Assembly (NCBI GenBank): GCA_002482525.1
Contig: DLGC01000002.1
Span: forward strand, 18,174-82,173
Direction of reading: 5' to 3'
Length of the DNA: 64,000 bases
Source of the DNA: Propionibacteriaceae bacterium UBA7704
GTDB lineage: Bacteria; Actinomycetota; Actinomycetes; Propionibacteriales; Propionibacteriaceae
Shown: in pieces, positions 17,761 to 26,780 of the stretch
How the letters are laid out: the number at the start of each line of letters is the position of its first letter
Numbering within the stretch: the first letter of the stretch is position 1
Program-made: the position numbers and the translations under genes
The notes under the pieces: generated by a model
What the model saw: the letters and a program-made list of their open reading frames with translations, nothing else
What the model was told of the DNA's origin: nothing
The model's database searches: none

Positions 17761-20700
17761 TGCCCTTCGATCCAGCTGGGCCGCTGCCCACCGGAACCGT
17801 GGTTCTCGAAGCTAGCGCGGGCACCGGCAAGACCCACGCCATCGCCGCCTTGGCAACGCGCTATCTGGCCGAGGGCGAAGTCAGCGTGGCGAACCTGGCC
17901 GTCATCAGCTTCAGCAGGGCCGCGTCAGAGGAACTGCGCTCACGAGTGCGTCAACGGCTGCGCCGCAGCGCCGCGGTTCTGGAAGCTGTCGTCAACGACA
18001 CTGACGTGTCGGAGCCGCTGGATGCCACCGACGCCGCACTGATCCAGGGCGATGCCGCGCAGGTGAGAACCCGTCTGGCTCGGCTGCGAACTGCTCTGGT
18101 CGGCGTCGATTCGGCCGGAATCATGACGATCCACCAGTTCTGTCAACTGATGTTCACCGAACTCGGCGTGCTCGCCACCGAGGATCCCGAGGCCACGTTG
18201 GCCGATGATCTCAGCCCACTGCTGGATGAAGTGGTCGCCGATCTCTACCTGGCCCGCTATGCGGCGATGAGCGAACGCCCCTTCGATCTGCGTACCGCCC
18301 ACGAGCTGGCCCGAGCGGCTGCCCTTCAGCTTCCGATGTCGCCGCTGGTCCCCCGTGATGGCGACGGTGCGGCCGGCGAACGTCTGGAGTTCGCCGCAGC
18401 CGTTCGCAGCGAACTCGATCGGCGCAAACGGCGCCAGGGGGTCTTCTCCTACGACGACCAGTTGCTGCGGCTGCGCGATGCGCTGCAAGGTCCGAATGGC
18501 CAGGCCGGTGCGGCACGGTTGCGACAACGCTGCCGGGTGGTGTTGGTCGACGAGTTCCAAGACACCGATCCGGTCCAGTGGGGCATTCTGCGCGACACCT
18601 TCGCCGGCCGAGTCCCGTTGGTACTCATCGGCGACCCCAAGCAGGCGATTTACGCCTTCCGGGGCGCCGACGTCAACGCCTACACCGAGGCTGTGGCGGC
18701 CTGCGACCAACAGTTCTCGCTCGCCACTAACTATCGAGCCGATCAGCCCGTGGTTTCCGCGGTCACCGCACTGTTCGGGAGCACCTCGCTGGGACCGCAC
18801 ATCAGCGTCGAGCGCGTGCAGGCGAAGATCCAGGGTTCCCGACTCTCCGGGGCTGCCCCCGCACCGGTTCGGCTGCGCTACATCGCCGCCGACAAACCGC
18901 TCAGTGCCGCCGCCGCACGCCAGCGCATCCAGGTGGATCTGGTCGCCGAGGTGGTGCGGCTCCTGGATTCGGGAATCCAGGTGGGCTCCGGTCGGCACCT
19001 GGCCGAGAAGGACATCGCGGTGCTGGTGAACACCAACCGTCGCGGTCGCGAAGTGGCCGCGGCCTTGTCGGCAGCCGGGGTGGCGGTGGCATTCTCCGGC
19101 TCGGACTCGGTGTTCGCCGCTCCGGCTGCCGCCGACTGGCTCAGTCTGCTGCGGGCTTTGGATCAGCCTCATCGCACCGCCCTGCGCGAAGCGATCCTCA
19201 GCGACTTCGTGGGCGCCGATCTCACCGAGGTGGCCACTGCAGATGATTCCCGCTTCAGCGCCTGGGCAGCACTGTTGCAGGGTTGGGGACGGCTGTTGGC
19301 CGAGCACGGCATCGCGGCACTGTTCGCCGCCATCCAGAGCGGCACCGAGGAACACCCCGGACTGGCCGAACGACTCGTGCAACGCCGTCGCGGTGAACGC
19401 GACCTCACCGACTTCCGCCACATCGCCGAAATCCTGCACGCCCACCACCGCAGCGGCATCCGAGGCGCCGCCTTGGTGAGTTGGTTGGCCAACGAGATCG
19501 AGCGCAGCGAATACGCCGGCGACCGCACTCGCCGTTTGGAAACCGATCGCCAGGCAGTCCCAGTCATGACGGTGCACAAGGCCAAGGGGCTGGAATTCCC
19601 GGTCGTCCTGCTCCCCCAGATGGCCGATCTGTGGCTCTCGGAGGAGGACACCGGAGACAGCTTCGATTTCCACGACGAGAACGACGAACGCGTGCTCGAT
19701 GTGGGAGGCAAGGACGCCCCCGGACGCGCCGAGCGGCGGCGCCGTCACGCCGCCGAGCAGGCCGAGGACCGGCTGCGCAGCCTGTACGTTGCCGCTACCC
19801 GCGCCCAGTCACAGTTGACCCTGTGGTGGGCCCCCACCGCCCGAAATACCGAATCCTCGCCACTGCACCGTCTGCTCTACCGTGATCGCGACCAGCCCGG
19901 CTCCCCTCAACCCAGCTACCCGCTGGACGCCGGTGCCGGCCTGATCACCCCCGACCGGCTGGCCTGGCTGACCGAAGCAGGAATCGCGGTGGAGCCTTGC
20001 AGTGAGGAATCGACCCGGCGGCGGCCGCGTCGACCCGGCGAGATTCGGCTGACTGCTCCGTCCTGGAATCGCAGCATCGACCCGCTGTGGCGGCGAACCT
20101 CCTATTCCGGCCTTACGGCGGCTGCCCATGACGTGGTTCAGCCCGCGGCATCGATCGTGACCGATGAGCCCGTCGGCGACGTCGACGCCGTCGCTGAGGT
20201 CGACGGCCCGCGATCGCCGATGGCAGATCTCCCCGGCGGCACCGCTTTCGGCAGCTTGGTGCACCACATCTTGGAGAATCTGGACTGGCAGGCGCCCAGC
20301 GATGCTGAACTCGACCGGCGGCTGTTGGCTGCCACCACCGAGGCCACCGCCCGGTATGCATTCCACGCAGTGTCCCCGCAGACCCTGGCGCATGCGCTGA
20401 AGCCTGCGCTGCTGACCCCACTGGGGCCGCTCACCGACGACCGCACCCTGGCCGACTTCGAGGTCGGCGATCGGCTCAGTGAACTCGATTTCGAATTTCC
20501 GTTGGGCACCGATACCTCGCGCAACACCGTCGGCGACATCGCGGCCGTGTTGCGCCGCTGGCTACCGGCCGACGATCCGTTGGCCGACTACCCCGACGAT
20601 CTGGAGTCCCCGGCGCTGTCGAACCAGGTTCTGCGGGGATTCCTCACCGGCAGCATCGACTCGGTGCTGCGGGTTCCCGGACCGGACGCCCCGCGATTCG

Positions 20701-21023
20701 TGGTGGTCGACTACAAAACGAACCGTCTCGGGCCGGCCGATCTGCGACTGAATCACTACCGCCGCCCCGCCATGACCGCCGAGATGCGTCGCAGCCATTA
20801 CCCCTTGCAGGCGCTGCTGTACTGCGTGGCCCTGCATCGCTTCCTCGCCGCCAGGCTGGCCGACTACCGTCCCGAGGCGCAGCTGGGCGGAGTCGGCTAT
20901 CTATTCGTGCGCGGCATGGGCGGCGTCGAGGCCGGCCCCACCACCGGCGTCTTCGACTGGCATCCCCCCACGTCCGCCATCGTCGAGCTGTCGGAGTTGC
21001 TCGCCGATCGGAGCCCCGCATGA
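17757..21023 (+). CDS. recB: Exodeoxyribonuclease V subunit beta, RecB
   Basis: 1088 residues. The motor domain has Walker A EASAGTGKTHAI near residue 20, motif II VLVDEFQDTDPVQWG, motif III IGDPKQAIYAFRG and motif V/VI regions (TVHKAKGLEFPVV, LYVAATRAQSQLT). The C-terminal RecB nuclease domain shows FGSLVHHILENLDW and the catalytic VVVDYKTNR, so the nuclease appears intact. RecB is the 3'-5' motor and sole nuclease of RecBCD. It overlaps recC and recD by four bases each. It is somewhat shorter than the E. coli protein, as expected for actinobacterial members. Confidence 0.95.
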   Translation: MMPFDPAGPLPTGTVVLEASAGTGKTHAIAALATRYLAEGEVSVANLAVISFSRAASEELRSRVRQRLRRSAAVLEAVVNDTDVSEPLDATDAALIQGDAAQVRTRLARLRTALVGVDSAGIMTIHQFCQLMFTELGVLATEDPEATLADDLSPLLDEVVADLYLARYAAMSERPFDLRTAHELARAAALQLPMSPLVPRDGDGAAGERLEFAAAVRSELDRRKRRQGVFSYDDQLLRLRDALQGPNGQAGAARLRQRCRVVLVDEFQDTDPVQWGILRDTFAGRVPLVLIGDPKQAIYAFRGADVNAYTEAVAACDQQFSLATNYRADQPVVSAVTALFGSTSLGPHISVERVQAKIQGSRLSGAAPAPVRLRYIAADKPLSAAAARQRIQVDLVAEVVRLLDSGIQVGSGRHLAEKDIAVLVNTNRRGREVAAALSAAGVAVAFSGSDSVFAAPAAADWLSLLRALDQPHRTALREAILSDFVGADLTEVATADDSRFSAWAALLQGWGRLLAEHGIAALFAAIQSGTEEHPGLAERLVQRRRGERDLTDFRHIAEILHAHHRSGIRGAALVSWLANEIERSEYAGDRTRRLETDRQAVPVMTVHKAKGLEFPVVLLPQMADLWLSEEDTGDSFDFHDENDERVLDVGGKDAPGRAERRRRHAAEQAEDRLRSLYVAATRAQSQLTLWWAPTARNTESSPLHRLLYRDRDQPGSPQPSYPLDAGAGLITPDRLAWLTEAGIAVEPCSEESTRRRPRRPGEIRLTAPSWNRSIDPLWRRTSYSGLTAAAHDVVQPAASIVTDEPVGDVDAVAEVDGPRSPMADLPGGTAFGSLVHHILENLDWQAPSDAELDRRLLAATTEATARYAFHAVSPQTLAHALKPALLTPLGPLTDDRTLADFEVGDRLSELDFEFPLGTDTSRNTVGDIAAVLRRWLPADDPLADYPDDLESPALSNQVLRGFLTGSIDSVLRVPGPDAPRFVVVDYKTNRLGPADLRLNHYRRPAMTAEMRRSHYPLQALLYCVALHRFLAARLADYRPEAQLGGVGYLFVRGMGGVEAGPTTGVFDWHPPTSAIVELSELLADRSPA

Positions 21024-22813
21024 TCGAGATGGCGGTGAGCCTGAACCCAGGGTTGCTCAAAGACCTGAACCAAGCTGGCCTACTCGGCCTGGGGGACGTC
21101 CATGTCGCACAGAAGGTGTCTCACTTGTTCGGCGAGTCCGATCAACGAGTTCAGCTGGCCCTGGCCCTAGCGGTGCGCGCCCTGCGCGAAGGATCGACCT
21201 GTGTGGAGTTCGATCAACTCGATCAGTTCCGGGTGGCCGCCGATCCCGAGGCCACCGCGACGGTGGCTGACCTGCCATGGCCCGACCTCGAGCCCTGGCT
21301 GGCGGCGGTGGCGTCCAGCGCCATGGTGCACACCGAGTCGGCTGCGGTCGGTGATCGACCTTTGCGCCTGATCGGACGCCGCCTGTACCTCGAACGGTAT
21401 TGGCAGGAGGAGAGCACGGTGGCCGAGCAGCTCACGGCGCGGCGTCAGCGCAGTGCCGATGCTCCCGTGTTGCCGCGGGTGGTCACCGCGGCCGCCGAAC
21501 TGCTCACTGGGGACGATCTCGACCAGGCGACTGCAGCGATTGTCGGACTGTTCACCGGGGTCAGCGTGATCGCCGGAGGCCCGGGCACCGGGAAGACCTA
21601 CACCGTGGCTCGGGTGCTGGCGATGATGCATCGCACTGCCACTCACCGCCTCAGCGTGGCTTTGGCTGCGCCGACCGGCAAGGCGGCAGTCCGCATGGAT
21701 GAGGCGTTGGCCGGCGCGCTGGCATCACTACCACAGGATCTGGCAGCCCAGCTTGCCGGTTTGCGCGCCAGCACGATCCATCGGTTGCTGGGTTGGACTC
21801 CGCAGTCGCGCCACCGTTTCGTGCATCATGGCGGAAATCCGCTCCCCCACGATGTGGTGGTGGTCGATGAGGCGTCCATGGTCTCGGTAGCGCTCATGGC
21901 TCGACTTCTCGATGCGCTCCGTCCGACGGCGCGACTCATCCTGGTGGGCGACCCACACCAGTTGGCGCCGGTGGAAGCCGGTGCAGTGCTGGCCGACATC
22001 GTGGATGCCCCAGCGCCGAGATTGCCGCAGCTCAGCGCCGCCCTGAACGAACTGGGCTTGCCGGATTCGGGCACGGTGGCTGTGCTGCGTCGCAATCACC
22101 GATCTGATGCCACGGTGGCGCAATTCGCCGATGCGGTACTGGCCGCAGATGCCGAGGCCGTGGTCGAGATCGTCGGTTCCGGTGTGCCCGGCGTCTCTTT
22201 CACTGAGAATGCCGACGACCCGGCGCTGCGCCGGCGCGTCACCTCCGCCGCACTGGAGATGATCCGCGCCGCTCGTCGCGGCGAGGTCACTGCCGCCCTG
22301 GCCGCGTTGGGACGCCACCGCGTGCTGTGTGGTCACCGGCATGGTGATTACGGCACCGACCACTGGGCCCGCACCGTCGAGGCGTGGGTGAATGCCGAGC
22401 TGGGCGCGGACGTCGATGCGAACCCGTGGTACCCGGGCCGGCCGGTGATGATCACCCAGAATTCGCCGGAGGTGGGTCTATTCAACGGCGATGCCGGGGT
22501 GGTGATCCGCGAAGCCGGCCAGTTGCGGGTGCACTTCGACCGCGGAGATCACACCCAGGCGGTCTCGCCGTATCTGTTGGATGCGGTTCAGACCATTCAG
22601 GCGATGACCGTGCATAAATCCCAAGGCAGCCAGTTCGCCGAAGTGAGTGTGATCCTGCCCCCGGTTGAGTCTCCGCTGCTCACCCGCGAGCTTCTCTACA
22701 CCGCCATCACGCGCGCCGAACACGGAGTTCACCTGATTGGCTCGGCCGCCTCGCTGCGACAGGCGGTTCTGAATCGGGCCCGTCGAGCCTCAGGGCTGAG
22801 TTCGCGGCTGTAG
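21020..22813 (+). CDS. recD: Exodeoxyribonuclease V subunit alpha, RecD
   Basis: 597 residues. Walker A is GGPGTGKTYT (~residue 190), motif II is VVVDEASMVS, motif III is LVGDPHQLAPVEAG, and the SF1B C-terminal motifs are TVHKSQGSQF and LLYTAITRAEHGV. It is the 5'-3' motor of RecBCD. The start ATG overlaps recB in an ATGA junction. It is convergent with nudC, only eight bases apart, and no hairpin terminator was recognised between them. Confidence 0.95.
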   Translation: MIEMAVSLNPGLLKDLNQAGLLGLGDVHVAQKVSHLFGESDQRVQLALALAVRALREGSTCVEFDQLDQFRVAADPEATATVADLPWPDLEPWLAAVASSAMVHTESAAVGDRPLRLIGRRLYLERYWQEESTVAEQLTARRQRSADAPVLPRVVTAAAELLTGDDLDQATAAIVGLFTGVSVIAGGPGTGKTYTVARVLAMMHRTATHRLSVALAAPTGKAAVRMDEALAGALASLPQDLAAQLAGLRASTIHRLLGWTPQSRHRFVHHGGNPLPHDVVVVDEASMVSVALMARLLDALRPTARLILVGDPHQLAPVEAGAVLADIVDAPAPRLPQLSAALNELGLPDSGTVAVLRRNHRSDATVAQFADAVLAADAEAVVEIVGSGVPGVSFTENADDPALRRRVTSAALEMIRAARRGEVTAALAALGRHRVLCGHRHGDYGTDHWARTVEAWVNAELGADVDANPWYPGRPVMITQNSPEVGLFNGDAGVVIREAGQLRVHFDRGDHTQAVSPYLLDAVQTIQAMTVHKSQGSQFAEVSVILPPVESPLLTRELLYTAITRAEHGVHLIGSAASLRQAVLNRARRASGLSSRL

Positions 22814-22821
22814 TCGGACCC

Positions 22822-23688
22822 TCATCCCACGGCCTCGACGCCGAGGGTGTCTTCCAGCCAGGCTTGAATCATGCGTCGAGCAATGGATCGCGACGGCGGC
22901 AGGGTGACGCTGCCATCGGCCAGGGCCGAGCGGAGATCGTCGCGGCTGAACCAGGCGGCGGTTTCGATCTCTCCCGGTGCCGGGGTGAGCTGGGTGGTAA
23001 CTGCGTGAGCGTGGAAAGCGACCATCAGTGATCGGGGAAACGGCCACGGCTGCGAGCCCAGATAGTCCACCGCGCCGAGGCGGACGCCGACTTCTTCGCC
23101 GACTTCGCGGCGCACCGTCTGTTCCAAGGATTCGCCGGTCTCGACGAACCCGGCCAACACCGAGTACCGCGTTGACGGCCAGCTCGGCTGGCGGCCCAGC
23201 AACAGGCGGGCTTCGGAATCGGTGATGGCCACGATCACGGCCGGATCGGTTCGCGGGTAATCCTCACGACCGCAGCCGGGGCAACGTCGGGCATGTCCGG
23301 CATGAACCACCGTGGTCACCGTCCCGCAGGCCGGGCAGAAACCCGCCGCGGCATGCCAGCCGGCTAATCCGACCGCACCGAAAGCCAGCTGCAATTCGTC
23401 CTCGTCCAGGACCGGCAGCAACTCGCGCAGACTGCGGTCACCGTGGGCGATAGGGGTGATGAAGATCGGTCGATCCGCCCACAGCCCCAGCATGAAGTGC
23501 CGTTGCGGATCACAGGCTCCCTCGGCGGCGACCCAGCGGAGTCCGTCCTCGTCGGCGCTCACGTGACCGTCGGCGTCGACCCCCAATACCTGAGCGCGGG
23601 GATGCTGCCAGGCGTCGGTCGCCCACCCCGGTTCAGATCGTCTGCCCTCACCACGATCAAGAATGGGGTCCTGCTGCCATTGACTCAC
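22822..23688 (-). CDS. nudC: NudC-type NAD+ diphosphatase (Nudix)
   Basis: 288 residues. Features in order are an N-terminal domain, a four-cysteine zinc ribbon (CPAC ... CPGC) around residues 115-135, the Nudix box GFVETGESLEQTVRREVGEEVGV-like (GX5EX7REUXEEXGU complete), and the NudC-specific SQPWPFP segment downstream. NudC hydrolyses NAD(H) and also removes NAD caps from RNA in bacteria. The start is GTG 23688, overlapping the adnB stop by four bases (GTGA), so it is the last gene of an adnA-adnB-nudC operon. The same neighbourhood is known in mycobacteria (Rv3199c). Confidence 0.94.
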   Translation of the reverse strand: MSQWQQDPILDRGEGRRSEPGWATDAWQHPRAQVLGVDADGHVSADEDGLRWVAAEGACDPQRHFMLGLWADRPIFITPIAHGDRSLRELLPVLDEDELQLAFGAVGLAGWHAAAGFCPACGTVTTVVHAGHARRCPGCGREDYPRTDPAVIVAITDSEARLLLGRQPSWPSTRYSVLAGFVETGESLEQTVRREVGEEVGVRLGAVDYLGSQPWPFPRSLMVAFHAHAVTTQLTPAPGEIETAAWFSRDDLRSALADGSVTLPPSRSIARRMIQAWLEDTLGVEAVG

Positions 23689-26600
23689 GCGTGCAGATTA
23701 CCCATGCCTGCGCGGACCACGGCTTCGAGTCCAGCGCGGTCGGCCAGATTCTGCGGACGCAGCACTTCGCTGCGCTGCAAGTCGTAGAAGACCGCGTCGA
23801 CGTCGCTGACGGCCACCCCAGTCAGTTCCGCCCAGGCAAGTCGATAGCAGGCCAATTGCAGCGGATCGGCGGCGGCGGCCGAGCCTGTCTTCCAGTCCAC
23901 CACCTGTGGCCGACCATCGTCGCCGACGAACACCGCATCAATGCGGCCGCGCACCAACTGGCCGCTCAGCACCAGCGTGAACGGGGCCTCGACAGCAACC
24001 GGTACGGCGTTGGCGTAGGGGCTGGATTCGAATCCTTCTCGCAACCGGTCGTAGGTCACCCCGACCAGTTCAGTGTCATCGGCGATGAGGGCCCCCTGTT
24101 GGGCGAAGCGGTTCTCCAGCCAGCGATGAAAGTCGATCCCCCACCGCTGTGACTCGCTGACCAGGCGCGGCATCGGACGCCGCAGAGTCCGCCGGAACGC
24201 GGCCGCATCGCGTTGCAGCTGACCGAGCCCGGTCACGGACACATAGGCGGGCCGCACCGCAGCACGCTCGCGGCGCTGGGCCACCTCCAGGGCGACCAGC
24301 ACCTGGGCGTTGTGGCGCCATTCTCGGCGCAGTGCCTCACCATCGCTGTCCAGGTCCGCCGGCGCCGGGTAGGCAGCAGTGCTCCCGTGCACGCGCCGCG
24401 CCGCCCGCACCTCGGCGGCGGCTTCCCGACGCAATGCGAGTTCCTCGGTGCCGCCCAGTACCGGCCAGGATGCGCCGCAATTCACCTCAGCCAGCGGGTT
24501 GACCTCCCCAATATCGTCGGTGCGCTCGACGACGTCGGCATGCTCGGCCAACACTGCGAAATAGCGCGACGGCACGCGAGGCTTGGTCAACTCCCCCGCC
24601 CAGGCGTGTGTGCTCGCCACCAGCAAGCGTCGGGCGCGGGTGGCGGCGACGTAGGCCAAGCGATCCTCACTGAGCACCTGGTGCTCGCGAAGATCCTCGT
24701 GCAAGCTCGTCAACGCCGCATTGCTCACCTCACCGAGCTGAGGCAGTGCCAGACTGTCCCCGCGCAGCGGGAACGGCAGCACGGCCGACTGTCGCACCCA
24801 ATCGTCGCTGACTCGTGCATTCGGGAACACCGACTCGGCTAGGCCGGGTAGGAACACCACCTCCCATTCCAGGCCTTTCGCCTTGTGAACGGTGAGAATC
24901 TTCACCGAATCCGCCGAGGAGACCACCGCCTGTTCCAGGCCCACTCCGTAGCTGCGCTCCGCCTCGAGGTAGGCCAGCAGTCCGCTCAGCGAGGCCTGCA
25001 CGTCAACCTGGGCGTACTCGGCCACCGCCCGCTGGAAGGCTCGCAGCGGCGCCGACGCCCCGACTGCCAGAGTTTCGGCCTCGACCGCCAGACCCAGCGT
25101 CGAAACCACTCGGCTGACCAATTGCGGCAGGTCGGTGTGCAGATAGCGACGAAGGCCGGCCAGCTCTGCGCTCAGCAGGCCGAAGCGCTGCCGCGCGGCC
25201 GTGCTGTAGGCCGCCCGCCCGGGATCGGCGAGGGCTTCGGCCAAGCTGGGGGTTTCGACGGCGCGGTCGCCGGCCAGATCGGCGGCGCGCTTGCCCAAGA
25301 GGGCAAGGTCGGGCAGGCCGATGGCCCAGCGCGGCGAGGTGAGCAGCCGGATCAGTGACGGGTTCTCGGTCGGATCGGCCAGCACCGACAGGGTTGCGAC
25401 GACCTCGGCGATCACCGGAACGTCGAGCAATCCGCCCAGGCCCACGATCTGGGCCGGAATGTCCCGCTCGACCAGGGCGGTGTACACCGCGCTGACTTGG
25501 CTGTTGTTGCGGCACAGCACGGCCATCTCTTTCCAGGACGGCACGGCCGCGGTGCTGCGCAGATCAGCTATCCGGTCGGTCAGTGCGGCAGTCTCCTCCG
25601 GCCAGGTGAGGTAGGCGCGTGCCTCAATTCGTGCCTGCGGAGCCTGCGGCGGAGCGACCAACTCCAGGTCGAGTTGTTGTCCGGTAAGCAGTGGGTCGCT
25701 GCGCACCGAATCGGCCAGGCGGTTGGCTGCCGCCAGGATCTGGGGACCGCTGCGTCGGTTCACTGTCAGCGGGAAACTGGGTGCGGGGCTGCCGTCGGCC
25801 AGCGGAAAATCGGTGGCGAAGTCCAGGATGTTGCGGGCCGCAGCGCCGCGCCAACCGTAGATCGCCTGGCAGGGATCCCCCACCGCCGTCACAGCGTGCC
25901 CGCGTCCGCCACGGGGGTCGGCCCCGGAAAACAGGCCCCGCAGCAATCGGGCCTGCGCCGAGGAGGTGTCCTGGTACTCATCGAGCAGCACCACGCGGAA
26001 GTCCTCCCGGAGGCGACGGGCCACCTGCGGCACCTCGTCGATCAGGCGCGCGGCGGTCGCCAGTTGATCGGAGAACTCCTGGTAGCCCAGTTCACGCTTG
26101 AGCCGCTCATAGCTGGTCACCAACTCCAGCAACTCCAGTCGCTCAGCGCGCACCTCGTCGGCCTGTTGCACCGCACGGTAGACCTCACCGGTGTTGCGCC
26201 GCGGGGCCTGCCCCACAGCGGTGGCGAAGCGATCAGCGTGGCGAATGATGTCGTCGGTCCCCACCAGGTGCGACTTCATGTCGGCGGCCAGCCGCAGTAC
26301 TCGTTCCACAACCGTGGCCGGCTGCAGCGTGGACAGCATCGCGAACGGTCCCACCGCATCGGCCACCACGCGGGCCGCAAGCCGGTAGCGGGTCGCATCG
26401 GTGATCAGCCGGGAGGTCGGCTCTTCGCCGAGCAGCAGTCCGTAGTCGCTGACCAATTGGCCGGCGAAAGCGTCGTAGGTCAGCACCACCGGTTCGGCGG
26501 CGTCCGCGTCGACCAGCGCAGCCGTGAGCAGAGCCTCGCGCACGTCCTGATCGAGTTTGGCCGCTGCCTTGCGGGTGAAGGTCAACCCCAGCACTTGGCC

Positions 26601-26780
26601 AGCGCTGACTTGTCCGGTGCCGACCAGCCACACCACCCGCGCTGCCATCACTGTGGTCTTTCCCGAGCCGGCTCCGGCAATGATGACGCCGGGGGTCAAC
26701 GGCGCGGTGATGGCGTCCAACTGTTGGGCTGAGTACGGAATTCCGAGCAGTCCCGCCAACTCCTGGGGATCGGTCAGCAT
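23685..26780 (-). CDS. adnB: AdnB-type helicase-nuclease subunit
   Basis: 1031 residues from ATG 26780, which shares one base with the adnA stop; longer in-frame reading upstream is inside adnA. The motor core has Walker A AGAGSGKTT, motif II VLLDEYQDTSSAQARLL, GDPCQAIYGWRGA, TVHKAKGLEWEVVFLPG and YVAATRARRLL. The C-terminal RecB-like nuclease domain includes WGIDFHRWLENRF and VVDWKTG. AdnAB is a heterodimeric motor-nuclease that resects double-strand breaks, and AdnB is the dominant motor in mycobacteria. Position and order (adnA upstream, adnB, nudC) match Rv3202c-Rv3201c-Rv3199c. Confidence 0.92.
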   Translation of the reverse strand: MLTDPQELAGLLGIPYSAQQLDAITAPLTPGVIIAGAGSGKTTVMAARVVWLVGTGQVSAGQVLGLTFTRKAAAKLDQDVREALLTAALVDADAAEPVVLTYDAFAGQLVSDYGLLLGEEPTSRLITDATRYRLAARVVADAVGPFAMLSTLQPATVVERVLRLAADMKSHLVGTDDIIRHADRFATAVGQAPRRNTGEVYRAVQQADEVRAERLELLELVTSYERLKRELGYQEFSDQLATAARLIDEVPQVARRLREDFRVVLLDEYQDTSSAQARLLRGLFSGADPRGGRGHAVTAVGDPCQAIYGWRGAAARNILDFATDFPLADGSPAPSFPLTVNRRSGPQILAAANRLADSVRSDPLLTGQQLDLELVAPPQAPQARIEARAYLTWPEETAALTDRIADLRSTAAVPSWKEMAVLCRNNSQVSAVYTALVERDIPAQIVGLGGLLDVPVIAEVVATLSVLADPTENPSLIRLLTSPRWAIGLPDLALLGKRAADLAGDRAVETPSLAEALADPGRAAYSTAARQRFGLLSAELAGLRRYLHTDLPQLVSRVVSTLGLAVEAETLAVGASAPLRAFQRAVAEYAQVDVQASLSGLLAYLEAERSYGVGLEQAVVSSADSVKILTVHKAKGLEWEVVFLPGLAESVFPNARVSDDWVRQSAVLPFPLRGDSLALPQLGEVSNAALTSLHEDLREHQVLSEDRLAYVAATRARRLLVASTHAWAGELTKPRVPSRYFAVLAEHADVVERTDDIGEVNPLAEVNCGASWPVLGGTEELALRREAAAEVRAARRVHGSTAAYPAPADLDSDGEALRREWRHNAQVLVALEVAQRRERAAVRPAYVSVTGLGQLQRDAAAFRRTLRRPMPRLVSESQRWGIDFHRWLENRFAQQGALIADDTELVGVTYDRLREGFESSPYANAVPVAVEAPFTLVLSGQLVRGRIDAVFVGDDGRPQVVDWKTGSAAAADPLQLACYRLAWAELTGVAVSDVDAVFYDLQRSEVLRPQNLADRAGLEAVVRAGMGNLHA

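Noticed and set aside
17940..19748. 602-codon open frame on the minus strand inside recB
   Set aside because: It is antisense to a complete RecB with intact motifs, and its product is low in recognisable structure. Long antisense frames are common in high-GC genes.
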